46,662 bases of DNA. Source: Gammaproteobacteria bacterium. GTDB lineage: Bacteria > Pseudomonadota > Gammaproteobacteria > Xanthomonadales > SZUA-5. The stretch spans positions 1 to 46,662 of the forward strand of contig JAUIFV010000015.1 in assembly GCA_030430155.1 (NCBI GenBank), written 5' to 3'. This document shows positions 1 to 8,414 of the stretch, piece after piece (position 1 is the stretch's first letter; every line of letters begins with the position of its first letter). The position numbers were made by a program, and so were the translations under genes. The notes under the pieces are model-generated. The model was not told the origin of the DNA. It did no database searches and worked only from the letters and a program-made list of their open reading frames with translations.

Positions 1-2
1 TG

Positions 3-800
3 GACGAGGAGTTCGAGGTCGATCAAGCGATGTTGAGCAAGCGCCCGGAGATGGTCAAGGACGGCTACAAGGTCGGCGATAGAATTCCAGGGCGAGTGCT
101 ACACGCGCGCTATAGCCGCTATATGCAGCGCGTTGCCGAGGTCAATCCGGAACTGGTGGCCAAGCTGGCCGAGCGCGGCGCGCGCTTCACCCATCACAGC
201 TCCATCGCCCCCACCGGCACCATTTCGCTGTCGCTGGCCAACAACGCCAGCAACGGCATCGAGCCTTCCTTCGCCCATCACTATTCACGCAATGTGATCC
301 GCGAAGGGCGCAAGTCCAAGGAAAAGGTGGAGGTCTATTCCTACGAGTTGCTGGCCTACAGGGACCAGGTCAACGCCAAGGCCATGCCGTTCAGCGATGA
401 CTCCGAGCAGCAGTTGCCAGACTATTTCGTCGCCGCCGACGACATCACCCCCAAGGCCCACGTCGATATCCAGGCTGCGGCACAAACCTGGGTGGATTCG
501 TCGATCTCCAAGACCGCCAACGTCCCCACCGACTATCCCTTTGCCGACTTCAAGGACATCTACCTGTATGCCTACGAAAAGGGGCTGAAGGGCTGCACCA
601 CCTTCCGCTTCAACCCGGAAGCCTTCCAGGGCGTGCTGGTCAAGGAGAAGGATCTGGAAAACACCCTGTATCGCTTCACCCTGGAAAGCGGCGAGGTGGT
701 GGAAGTGCGCGGCAACGAGGAAATCGAGTACGACGGCGAAACCCACAGCGCTGCCAACTTGTTTGACGCGCTCAAAGAGGGCTATTACGGAAAATTCTGA
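3..800 (+). CDS. nrdJ: Class II (adenosylcobalamin-dependent) ribonucleotide reductase, large part NrdJa, 3' end only
   Basis: The product reduces ribonucleotides to deoxyribonucleotides with a B12-derived radical, in the cytoplasm, independent of oxygen. The reading frame is open from base 3, so the 5' end lies outside the window; the first visible ATG at 30 is internal. About 265 C-terminal residues remain. The segment with APTGTISLSLANNASNGIEPSF is the finger-loop region typical of B12-dependent reductases, and GCTTFRFNP is the family's late barrel motif. The frame ends in GYYGKF without the redox-active Cys-rich tail. That tail lies on the separate gene at 1430-2158, as in the known NrdJa/NrdJb split of Pseudomonas. 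Confident. Confidence 0.93.
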   Translation, partial: DEEFEVDQAMLSKRPEMVKDGYKVGDRIPGRVLHARYSRYMQRVAEVNPELVAKLAERGARFTHHSSIAPTGTISLSLANNASNGIEPSFAHHYSRNVIREGRKSKEKVEVYSYELLAYRDQVNAKAMPFSDDSEQQLPDYFVAADDITPKAHVDIQAAAQTWVDSSISKTANVPTDYPFADFKDIYLYAYEKGLKGCTTFRFNPEAFQGVLVKEKDLENTLYRFTLESGEVVEVRGNEEIEYDGETHSAANLFDALKEGYYGKF

Positions 801-823
801 TACCGCGATGCGGGAGCAGGCAG

Positions 824-1339
824 ATGAGCAAGCAAGCAATCATCCAACTGAGCACGGCGGCCCTGCTGCTGACCCTCACGCTGCCGGTCGCAGCCGAGGA
901 GATGATCCGACCGCGCGGGCAGGCTGCCTACGAGGCCGAACTGAAGGCGCTCAACGCCAAGTACGGACCGCAGGCCAAGGTCAGTGAGCTGCGCGAGAAG
1001 GCCAAGGGCGATCCGCCCGTGGCGTCCGCCTCGGCTCCGCCAGCGGCACGCTCGGTCGCGCCCGGCGAAGCAGCGGCGCCAGCGCTGCGGGTGACCCTGC
1101 TGCCGGTCGGAGAGAATCAGTTCATGCTCGCCGATCAGGTTTATGACGGCGCCGCGCTGGGTCTGCAGCTGGCGCAGATGCAGGCCAAGCAGCCGCTGGA
1201 CAGCGTGATCCTGCTCAGCAATGAGGAGCGCCAGATCGGCATTCCGCATCTGATCGAGCTGGCACGGCTGGGCCGAGAACTGAATTTCCCGGCTTTGTAC
1301 CAGGACGGCGAAGCAATCAAGGCGATCGCTGGACGTTGA
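824..1339 (+). CDS. Hypothetical exported protein lying between nrdJa and nrdJb
   Basis: 171 residues, function unknown. The N-terminus (KQ, then a hydrophobic stretch to LPVAAEE at about residue 26) looks like a signal peptide, so the protein is probably periplasmic. An Ala/Pro-rich linker covers residues 60-88. The C-terminal ~80 residues form a compact alpha/beta segment with the run LDSVILLSNEERQIGIPHL, faintly reminiscent of the periplasmic domain of ExbD-type proteins; this is weak. GGAG lies 7 bases before the ATG. It starts 23 bases after the nrdJa stop and ends 90 bases before nrdJb, so it is probably co-transcribed with both. An exported protein between two halves of a cytoplasmic enzyme is odd. 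Confidence 0.75.
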   Translation: MSKQAIIQLSTAALLLTLTLPVAAEEMIRPRGQAAYEAELKALNAKYGPQAKVSELREKAKGDPPVASASAPPAARSVAPGEAAAPALRVTLLPVGENQFMLADQVYDGAALGLQLAQMQAKQPLDSVILLSNEERQIGIPHLIELARLGRELNFPALYQDGEAIKAIAGR

Positions 1340-1429
1340 CATTCAGTACGCTGCGCGCCGGAAGGGCGTCAGCGCAGTACAAGTGGGAGCGAACGGTGCC
1401 AAACGTTCGCCCCGGCAAGGAGTTAGAGC

Positions 1430-2158
1430 ATGTCTGTAAAAATCAGCCGCAAGATCACCGCCTTTGAGGTGGTCAAGCCCGAGGATCTGGCCCAGCAGGC
1501 CGCTGCCGCCGCAGCCCAGGATGAAGCGGAGGATCTGGCCGAAGTCGTCCATCTGCATGAGCGCGTCGAGCGCCCGGAGACGCTGGAGGGCACCACCTAC
1601 AAGATCCGCTCACCGCTGTTTGAGCACGCTTTGTACGTGACCATCAACGACATCGTGCTCAATCAGGACACCGAGCACGAGACCCGACGCCCCTTCGAGA
1701 TCTTCATCAACTCAAAGAACATGGAGCACTTCCAGTGGGCGGTGGCGCTGACCCGCTTGATGAGCGCGGTGTTCCGCAAGGGTGGCGACGTCACCTTCAT
1801 CGTCGAGGAGCTCAAGGCGGTCTTCGATCCGCGCGGCGGCTACTACAAGAGCGGCGGTATCTACATGCCCTCGGTGGTGGCTGAACTCGGTCTGGTGGTC
1901 GAGGACCACATGAAGCAGATCGGCCTGATCCGCTCCGACGACCCGGCCGAACGCGAGGCGCTGCGCAAGAAGAAGCAGGCGCTCAAAGACGCCGTCAAGG
2001 CCAAGGCTGAAGCAGCCGAAGCCGGCAAGAGCGTGGAAGATGCTGCCGACAGCTACCCGCCGAACGCTGAGCTCTGCCACAAATGCCACACCAAGGCGAT
2101 GGTGGTGCTAGACGGCTGTCAGACCTGCCTGTCCTGCGGCTATTCCAAGTGCGGGTAA
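1430..2158 (+). CDS. nrdJb: NrdJb, C-terminal part of split class II ribonucleotide reductase
   Basis: 242 residues. In Pseudomonas the class II reductase is split into NrdJa and NrdJb, and both are needed for activity; this protein matches NrdJb. The middle (about residues 50-165) is the conserved domain with FEIFINSKN and the run GGDVTFIVEELKAVFDPRGG. A Lys/Ala-rich helix follows at about 165-200. The end carries two CxxC pairs (CHKCHTK and CLSCGYSKCG), the usual place for the redox-shuttling or metal-binding cysteines. AAGGAG sits 8 bases before the ATG, a strong ribosome site. The 3' flank has no clear terminator. Confidence 0.9.
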   Translation: MSVKISRKITAFEVVKPEDLAQQAAAAAAQDEAEDLAEVVHLHERVERPETLEGTTYKIRSPLFEHALYVTINDIVLNQDTEHETRRPFEIFINSKNMEHFQWAVALTRLMSAVFRKGGDVTFIVEELKAVFDPRGGYYKSGGIYMPSVVAELGLVVEDHMKQIGLIRSDDPAEREALRKKKQALKDAVKAKAEAAEAGKSVEDAADSYPPNAELCHKCHTKAMVVLDGCQTCLSCGYSKCG

Positions 2159-2329
2159 ACGAACAACATGATGTGAAATGGTGATGTGTCGATTGGAAGA
2201 CCTTTAGGGAAACTGTTGCCTGTATAAGCCGTTGTATGTGCTGCCGATTGGCGCTTGATGGAAGCAAGCACCGACAAGCATCACCGCAGCGGCTGTTTTT
2301 CCCAACCCGCCATCGACCTATACCGCGAT

Positions 2330-2640
2330 CACATCGGCGCAGAGGGCGCGCCAAGCGGGTGATGGACACGCCGATGCCGACCATCGCCGCCGCACACGGC
2401 AGCGCCAGAACCAAAAAAGCTGCACGCCGGCGCGGTCCGCGCAGGGCCAGCTTGCCGAGGATCCCGTCGCCCACCAGCAGCGCGAGCTTGGCGTCTAGCC
2501 ATGATTGGCAATCAGGATGGAGAGCTGCATCAGCGCCGCGGCAAACAATACCGTACCGATGACCCCGATAGCGCAGCGATGCCGATAGCGCCCAGGCGCT
2601 ACGCCCCGCCAACACCAGCGTGCAGCGCAGGGCAACCTAG
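2330..2640 (-). pseudogene. Decayed SirB2-family membrane protein remnant
   Basis: No intact gene lies between 2159 and 2690. Translating the minus strand from about 2640 to 2330 shows pieces of a small SirB2-like membrane protein in at least two frames. One frame (about 2565-2500) reads GVIGTVLFAAALMQLSILIA and then stops. The frame that takes over reads WLDAKLALLVGDGILGKLAL, then RRRAAFLVLALPCAAAMVGIG. This order (HVIDTVLL-like helix, WLxAKL, LGxxALRxG, RxxAF helix) is that of SirB2 proteins. The frame change and missing N-terminus indicate a pseudogene. The family call comes from remembered consensus, not a search. Confidence 0.55.
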
Positions 2641-2690
2641 CTGACGCCAGTGACATCTCTGGTCCATGGCGCGGCGATCAGAAACGACAA

Positions 2691-2712
2691 AGCCAGCTCC
2701 GAAGAGCTGGCT
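2691..2712 (-). terminator. Intrinsic terminator of the di-heme cytochrome gene
   Basis: A perfect 9-bp stem AGCCAGCTC/GAGCTGGCT with a CGAA loop lies 22 bases past the stop codon at 2735. Read on the minus strand it is followed by TTTGTCGTTTC, a moderately T-rich tail. Confidence 0.75.
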
Positions 2713-2734
2713 GCGTGGGAACACCGCGACTTGG

Positions 2735-4225
2735 TTACTGCTTGCGCAGCGCCGCCATCTTCATTGCCTTGACCTGATCGGCGCTCAGCGGCCGGCCTTT
2801 GGCGTCTACCACCAGGCTTTCGGTGCCGGGAGCGAGGATCTGCAGCGACTTGAGGAACTCCACCACCTCGTCCTTGCCGTCCTGGTTCAGGGCCATGAAG
2901 GCATCACGGCTGACCCTGGCCTCGCCGCCATGCTGCTCGATGGCCTCGGTGATGGTGGTCAGATCGCCGCGATGACCGTAGGGGGCGGTGTTGCCGACGT
3001 CCCACAGCTTGCGGGTCAAGAACAGCTCGGTGGAAACGCCGGCTTGCACCACCTGCTCGTTGCAGAAATGACGGATCTCGTCGTCACACAGATTGTGCCG
3101 TTTCAGATCGGTGTAGGCGCGCACCAGCGCGCCGCCATCTGGCGTTGCCTCCAGCCGCGGAGCAAAGCCATCGGTGGTCATGTCGAAGCTATAGCTCTCG
3201 CTTTCGCCCGGCTGCAGATTGCCCAGCGGGTTGTAGGGATTGGGCTCGACGAAATCGCGGCCGGCCAGCTTCAGCGACGGCAGGTGGCAGTCGGCGCAGC
3301 CGATCTGGTCGAATCTGCGCTCGCCGCGGATCACCGCGCGCAGGGCCTCCGCATTGTCGGGCAGCACCTGACCCGGCGTCCCCAAAGCCGCCTGCCACAG
3401 CGTCACCGCAGTGATGTCGCCAACGCTGAGCTCGTCGACTACGCCGTCCTGGTCGAAGTCATCGCTGCCGGTGCGCGCGTTGCCGAAACGCTCGATGGAC
3501 TGCATCCCGTGATGGTGATTCATGGCGTTGTTGCTGAACTCACGCATCGAAATCACCACGCCCTTCTGGTGGAAGGGTTTGACGATCAGATCGTTGTCGA
3601 TGCCGCTTACGCCGGAATAATCCAGGGTGCGATTGGCGTTGACCCGCAGGGTGCCGAAATGCACGCCCTTGCTGATCAGCTCAACGCTGCCGGTCTCATT
3701 CGGGGCCACGGCATCCTGCAGCTGCGCGCGCAGGGACTGCAGATCGGCGGTCATCTCGCGGGCCAGCATTTCGATCGGCCCGCCGCCGTGCATGCCCAGG
3801 GTGTTGCGGTCGTTGCTGAACTCCGCCGAGACCGACTGGGTCACCGGATCCAGGGTCTGCGCCAGCACGAAGACGTTGGCCACAATGTCACCGGCAGCGC
3901 CGACGAAGGGGTCGTTGTGACAGCCGGCGCAGGAATTGGCATCCGGTGCCGAGGTACGAATGAATACTGGCGCCGAACCGGGGACTCGAGGCGCGCCGCC
4001 ACCGGTGGTGCCGGGCCGGCTTTGTCCGTCATAGAGGTTGAACTTGGCGCTGAACAGATGCCCGCCAGCACGCAGGATCTCATCGAAGCTGAGGTTGCCG
4101 GCGACGATGTCGGCCTGGTCGAGGTGCTCGGTGACTATAGGGCCATCACCGATGGCCATCGCGTTGCTGGCAATCATTCCCAGCAATCCGGCGCCTAGGG
4201 CAGCCGACAGATAAGTTTTTCGCAT
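2735..4225 (-). CDS. Periplasmic di-heme cytochrome c oxidoreductase / peroxidase-like protein
   Basis: 496 residues with a signal peptide (MRKTY, hydrophobic core, cleavage near NAMA at residue 24). Two c-type heme sites are visible: CAGCH at 99-103 and CADCH at 310-314. The layout, with APDANSCAGCHNDP and IGCADCHLPSL and a late YGHRGDLTTITEAI segment, resembles the di-heme oxidoreductase (DUF1111) and MauG/CcpA-like families. These transfer electrons in the periplasm, often to peroxide or a thiol or protein substrate; the substrate here is unknown. An acidic loop DDFDQDGVVDE (about 255-265) looks like a calcium site. The gene stands alone, divergent from the cyclase at 4539, with its own terminator. 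Confidence 0.85.
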   Translation of the reverse strand: MRKTYLSAALGAGLLGMIASNAMAIGDGPIVTEHLDQADIVAGNLSFDEILRAGGHLFSAKFNLYDGQSRPGTTGGGAPRVPGSAPVFIRTSAPDANSCAGCHNDPFVGAAGDIVANVFVLAQTLDPVTQSVSAEFSNDRNTLGMHGGGPIEMLAREMTADLQSLRAQLQDAVAPNETGSVELISKGVHFGTLRVNANRTLDYSGVSGIDNDLIVKPFHQKGVVISMREFSNNAMNHHHGMQSIERFGNARTGSDDFDQDGVVDELSVGDITAVTLWQAALGTPGQVLPDNAEALRAVIRGERRFDQIGCADCHLPSLKLAGRDFVEPNPYNPLGNLQPGESESYSFDMTTDGFAPRLEATPDGGALVRAYTDLKRHNLCDDEIRHFCNEQVVQAGVSTELFLTRKLWDVGNTAPYGHRGDLTTITEAIEQHGGEARVSRDAFMALNQDGKDEVVEFLKSLQILAPGTESLVVDAKGRPLSADQVKAMKMAALRKQ

Positions 4226-4538
4226 TGCGCGCTCCTTGGGACGAGGATGCGTCGGGACAGGCCCAACTGCGGGACCCTGAGTTTGCCAGCATGTGAAGGG
4301 AATGTGTTTATGCCCTCACCAGGGCCAAAGATTCTTTGCGATCTTGCCGGGGCCTGCCTCGGGGAGTCCCGGCAGCGTCGGAGCGATCCCTTGCACACCG
4401 TGAGTTCGCAGCCGGTTGATCTGACGCCTTAACCGCCACAACGGCGTATGCTTCGCAGTGTCCGTCAGTGGAGGTCGAGAATGGCCGGTTTCGCGTTGCG
4501 TCGCGCACAGTGCCGCTGCCCTGGCTGAAACCGCCACG
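4226..4538. other. Divergent intergenic region (313 bp)
   Basis: This lies between the starts of the di-heme cytochrome gene (minus) and the GGDEF gene (plus), so it should hold promoters for both. I see no convincing coding frame, repeat or operator. Confidence 0.5.
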
Positions 4539-6266
4539 ATGCTGAAACGATTCGCGCTGGCGACGCTGTGTTGCATTGGCGTGCTGGAGGCATTGGCTGA
4601 GCCTCTTGACGACCGCCTGCAGCGCGCCGATGAGAACAAGCGCAATGACTTTGCTGCCTTCCTCGACGACCTGGGCTGGCTGGAGCAGCATCAGGGCGTA
4701 ATGAGTCCTGCGCAACGTGATCATCTGCGCTATTTGATGGGCTGGAAGGCCACCTTTAGCGGTGACTACGAAGCTGCTATCGCCGAACTGCAGCCACTGG
4801 GCGCGGTCGCGGTTGATCCCGTTATCGCCTTTCGCAGCCGCATCACCTTGATCAACGCACTAACCCTGAACCAGCGATTCGTTGAAGGCTATCAACAGCT
4901 CTATCTGTTGCTCGAACAGCTGGAGATACAAACTGATCAAGGCGCACGAGCACAGGCCCTGGGTGTGGCCTCGCAGCTCTACCATCTCGCCGGTCAGCAC
5001 GAAGAGGCGATGCGCCTGTCGACGCAACTGCTGGCTGAAACCGAATTGCCGTGGGCACGCTGTGGAGCACTGGCGTTACGCTACGACGCCGCGGTTCGCG
5101 CCGGTCAGCTGACCGATGTGAGCGCCGAACTGGATCAAGACATTGCCGCCTGCAGTGGGGCGGGACAGGCGGTCTTCGCCGGCATCATGCGCTGCAACCA
5201 GTCGCAGCTGCACCTGAGCAACGGCCGGATCCAGGCCGCCATTGCAAGTCTAGAGCCCTTCGACGCCGAAATCGATGCCACTCGGTATGCCTACTTGCGT
5301 GCTGAGCGCTCCGTCCGATTGGCCAACGCATACCTGGCGCTCGGTGATCAGCGCGCTGCCCTCGCTCACGCTCAGAATGCGATTGAAGCCACCAGACCCG
5401 AAACCGATCCCGAGCCCCTGGCAGCCGCGTGGCGCCTGGTCGCTGAGATCGCCGAGCAGCGCGGCGACTACGAGCAGGCCCATGCCGCGCTCAAGCGCCA
5501 TAGCGGTATCGCCCGCGCTCACGCCGATGAAGCGAGTCGCCGCGCCCTGGCCTACCAGATGGCGCTGCATCGCACCCAGCTGCAAACGCTGCAGATCGAA
5601 GGTTTGAATCAGCAGAATCAGCTGTTGCGGCTCAACCAGGATGTGGCCAGCAGCGCTGCCAGCAACGCCCGGCTTTGGACCCTGCTGCTGCTCAGCGCGC
5701 TGATCTACGCCCTGATCTGGGGTTGGCGTTCGCGGCGCATGCGTAGCCATTACCAGCAGCTGGCACAAAGCGACTCGCTCACCGGCGCCGCTAGCCGGCC
5801 GCACTTCATGGCCGAAGCCAGCCGGCAGTTGCTCAAGGCCGAGGCCCGCGGACAGTCGGCCTGTCTGGTGATTATGGATCTGGACTTCTTCAAGTCGGTC
5901 AACGACGAGTTCGGGCATAGCGTCGGCGATGCGGTACTGCAGCGCGCAATCCAAAGTTGCCTGCAGAGCGTGGCAATGGATCATCTGTTTGGGCGCTTGG
6001 GTGGCGAGGAATTCGCGATACTGATCATCAACCGTGAGCCGCAACAGGCTATGCAGCTGGCCGAGAGTCTTCGTCTGACGGTCAATGAGGTCAGTTTTGG
6101 CGACGAGTCCAATCCGCGCCGGCTGGCCGCAAGCTTCGGTGTCGCCATGAGTCAGGATCACGGCTACCAACTGGCCAACTTGTTGATCGCCGCCGACACC
6201 GCGTTGTATGCAGCCAAGCGACAGGGGCGCAATCGGGTGGTCAGCGCGGGCGCCGCGAACGACTAG
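4539..6266 (+). CDS. Periplasmic-sensor diguanylate cyclase with TPR-like repeats
   Basis: 575 residues from the ATG at 4539, chosen because a signal peptide follows directly (KRFALATLCCIGVLEALAEP); an earlier in-frame GTG at 4458 adds 27 unconvincing residues. Residues of about 25-370 are helical with TPR-like pairs (for example AGQHEEAMRLSTQLLAE and DYEQAHAALKRHSG) and should be periplasmic. A helix near 385-400 (LLLLSALIYALIWGW) crosses the inner membrane, followed by a basic stretch. The C-terminal GGDEF domain starts at SDSLTGAASR and carries an intact GGEEF active site (RLGGEEFAIL) and DLDFFKSVND. It should make c-di-GMP. No RxxD inhibitory site is evident. The signal sensed is unknown. 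Confidence 0.88.
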   Translation: MLKRFALATLCCIGVLEALAEPLDDRLQRADENKRNDFAAFLDDLGWLEQHQGVMSPAQRDHLRYLMGWKATFSGDYEAAIAELQPLGAVAVDPVIAFRSRITLINALTLNQRFVEGYQQLYLLLEQLEIQTDQGARAQALGVASQLYHLAGQHEEAMRLSTQLLAETELPWARCGALALRYDAAVRAGQLTDVSAELDQDIAACSGAGQAVFAGIMRCNQSQLHLSNGRIQAAIASLEPFDAEIDATRYAYLRAERSVRLANAYLALGDQRAALAHAQNAIEATRPETDPEPLAAAWRLVAEIAEQRGDYEQAHAALKRHSGIARAHADEASRRALAYQMALHRTQLQTLQIEGLNQQNQLLRLNQDVASSAASNARLWTLLLLSALIYALIWGWRSRRMRSHYQQLAQSDSLTGAASRPHFMAEASRQLLKAEARGQSACLVIMDLDFFKSVNDEFGHSVGDAVLQRAIQSCLQSVAMDHLFGRLGGEEFAILIINREPQQAMQLAESLRLTVNEVSFGDESNPRRLAASFGVAMSQDHGYQLANLLIAADTALYAAKRQGRNRVVSAGAAND

Positions 6267-6430
6267 CGAATCGCGCACCAGCATGCTGTTTCACACATGT
6301 TGAGCTGGTTCCGATGGATTGTCCTGAGGCAGGCGAGAGCAGGAGGCATGCACCGCCTTGGCGACGACGAGCATCGCCGCAGGGGATGGCTCACCAGCGG
6401 TCGGTTCAACGTGGGTGAAACCACACCAGG

Positions 6431-6600
6431 GACTCCCTGAACCATGCACTTGGCCGCGACGGCAGCTCCATGTCTCGGATTCGCCAGCAAGGCGGGCATC
6501 GGCGCGCACAGCCTGTGCTCTGGGCAAGGCCCAACGCAGCTGGCGGCTACTCAGCGGCTGTCCGCTGAGTTCTGGAGGTCCAGCGTGCTGCGGCCTTAAG
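6431..6600 (+). repeat. Dispersed intergenic repeat, copy 1
   Basis: The gene-free stretch 6267-6660 shares blocks with 10082-10283. Block A: GACTCCCTGAACCATGCAC (6431-6449) against the same with one change at 10082-10100. Block C: CTCCATGTCT (about 6466-6475). Block D: CGCCAGCAAGGCGGGC (6482-6497), inverted in copy 2. Block B: about 38 bases at 6557-6594, also inverted in copy 2. The mixed orientation suggests a mosaic or rearranged non-coding element. No transposase frame is present. Confidence 0.5.
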
Positions 6601-6628
6601 TGATCTGCAGACAGTCACCGGCGGTAAA

Positions 6629-6653
6629 CCTGCCCGGCACGGGGCCGGGCAGG
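6629..6653 (-). terminator. Strong hairpin after the DUF5648 gene
   Basis: A 10-bp perfect stem CCTGCCCGGC/GCCGGGCAGG with a 5-base loop lies 8 bases past the stop at 6661. On the minus strand it is followed by only TTTA, so it may be a weak intrinsic terminator or a 3'-end stabilising hairpin. Confidence 0.6.
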
Positions 6654-6660
6654 ACTGCGG

Positions 6661-7857
6661 CTACGGCAACCAGTGCACCGCTGCATTGGTGACGTAGAAG
6701 GTGAAGTCGCTTTGATTGTCGGTGGCGTGACCGAAGAAGTAGCCGGTCAAGTCTGACGGGAACGGGCTGTAGTCCGGGTAGAAACCGGCCGCATGCCAGT
6801 TGCCGACTGCCATCAGGGCATTGGTGCCGAGGTCGCGAATGGTGTAGGACAGATGGCCACCGTCGGTCACCGTCATCACCATCCGGTACTCTCGGTTGTT
6901 GCGCAAATCGCCGAAGCTTTGGGTCGGCGGAACGACGTGATTACCGCTAGCCCACCACGCCTCCTGGCCAACTTGAGTGCCGCCGCAGCGCGCGCAGGTC
7001 TGGCCAAAGATGATCACGCCCAGGGCTCGGTGCCAGGAGCAGTTCGGTGCGGTCACGCCGTTCGGGCAGACGTTGTCGACGTGCGGTCGACCAACGTTGA
7101 GCGTGCCGTGGCCGCCGAAGATCAGATGACCGGTGCCGCCGAAGAAGTCAGGCGTGGTGAACGTCAGACTGATGCGCTGACGGGTGTAGCCAGCCGGCCG
7201 GGGCGTGCTGGGAACCAGCCGATGGGGGAAGTAGTAGTCCCGGTGGTTGGCTGGCTGGGCGCCATCCCAGCAGCGCCCCGGAACCGACGAAGGGCAGCGC
7301 AGGCCGGCAACCCAGCCGTTGCTGACATAGGGATAGGGTCCCGCGTTGACATAGCCGGCGATGCCGTCATAGCCCCAGCCCTGCCCGCGCAGGGTGTTCA
7401 CCTCACTGTAGCTACGGGTGTATTTGTGGACCAGGTCCGAGGTCTGCGGATTAAAGCGGTTGACCCGGTACAGCGGGACGCTGCCGGGTACCCGAGTCGT
7501 ATAGATGTAGCCCTCGACTCGTTCATAGACCCAGCCCATGCTGAGCACGAGCGCCTCTTCATTGGCATCGGCGGTGTAGAAGTGATTGCGCTGCGGCAAG
7601 CCCTTGTAGAAGCGCTTGAAGGGCCGGGTATTCGGCTGCTGCTTGGCTTCCAGATAGGCAACGGGGCCGGTGTTTCTATAGCCATGGATGGTGGTGGCCT
7701 GCTGCAGCTGTTGCGAGTCGACGGTGTAGAAGTTGTCGTTGACCGCGCTGCTGTAGGCTGAGTACAGCGGCACAAACGGGGGCTTGTTGTTGAGCGGTAC
7801 GGCCATCGCCTGCGCGGTCAGCAGCGCAGCTGCGAGGATAAGTATGAGTCGTTTCAT
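6661..7857 (-). CDS. Secreted DUF5648-type repeat protein
   Basis: 398 residues from the ATG at 7857, chosen because MKRLILILAAALLTAQAMA is a clean signal peptide; a frame extension to 7917 is unlikely. The N-terminal ~170 residues hold three copies of a ~45-residue module with aromatic and Gly landmarks: FVPLYSAYSSAVNDNFYTVD, then HFYTADANEEALVLSMGWVYE, then LYRVN followed by GQGWGYDGIAGYV. This is the DUF5648 pattern (PLYR..., HFYT..., GW.YEG), found in secreted proteins of unknown role. The second half has Trp/Gly-rich beta segments and paired cysteines (CPSSVPGRC, CARCGG) and looks like a lectin- or glycanase-like beta fold; I cannot name it. Monocistronic, with a hairpin at its 3' end. 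Confidence 0.78.
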   Translation of the reverse strand: MKRLILILAAALLTAQAMAVPLNNKPPFVPLYSAYSSAVNDNFYTVDSQQLQQATTIHGYRNTGPVAYLEAKQQPNTRPFKRFYKGLPQRNHFYTADANEEALVLSMGWVYERVEGYIYTTRVPGSVPLYRVNRFNPQTSDLVHKYTRSYSEVNTLRGQGWGYDGIAGYVNAGPYPYVSNGWVAGLRCPSSVPGRCWDGAQPANHRDYYFPHRLVPSTPRPAGYTRQRISLTFTTPDFFGGTGHLIFGGHGTLNVGRPHVDNVCPNGVTAPNCSWHRALGVIIFGQTCARCGGTQVGQEAWWASGNHVVPPTQSFGDLRNNREYRMVMTVTDGGHLSYTIRDLGTNALMAVGNWHAAGFYPDYSPFPSDLTGYFFGHATDNQSDFTFYVTNAAVHWLP

Positions 7858-8414
7858 TGAGTGATTCCGTCGGCTAATGGGCGAGTACTGAATGCACAGA
7901 CACACCGAACTACTCACCCGCAGCTAGGGCGGACTGGCGGCACTCCTGAAGGTCACCGTCTTGCTCGAGCACCCGGAGGCGCCGCAGCAAGGGTTCGCGC
8001 CCATAGCCGTCGGCGTATGAGTTCTCAGTGTCTACGTTAAGACTCGTAAGGCGCGGAAAAACCCTGTCAGCACGGCCAGGGCTGAGGGCTGAGGGCTAAG
8101 CGCTGTATCCGAGATTGCACCGTGCACTCGGAGCAAGGTCATGCGCCTGCAAATCAGCGCCGGGACCGGATCACTCGCATTCCGTGGGGCCAGCCACCCG
8201 TGTCCGGTGCTTCCCGGCTTGACTCTTGCGTGTTCAGAGTTTTCTGCTACCGTCGCGCGACCGTGGCTGTATGCCGACGGCCAGACCATCCCTCAAGTCG
8301 TTCCTGATTGCCATCGAGGCGGCAGTCGACGCTCGGAACCTACATCGACGACAACGCTCTGATTCTGCCAGGCCCGCTGCGACGCGGCCCGCGGAACCAT
8401 TGATCGAGACCACC
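7858..8414. other. Divergent intergenic region with heptamer array L1
   Basis: 557 bases between the DUF5648 gene (minus) and the FG-GAP gene (plus). The only structure I see is three tandem 7-base units AGGGCTG/AGGGCTG/AGGGCTA at 8078-8098, a small member of the heptamer family found at six other loci. No credible gene. Confidence 0.6.

Noticed and set aside
2666-4198. Open frame of 510 codons on the plus strand opposite the di-heme cytochrome gene
   Set aside because: The minus-strand frame has two CxxCH heme motifs, a signal peptide and a terminator; the plus frame is its reverse shadow.
8226-8414. Early start of the FG-GAP protein at 8226
   Set aside because: The signal peptide begins at 8415; the earlier part is Arg-rich non-conserved sequence.
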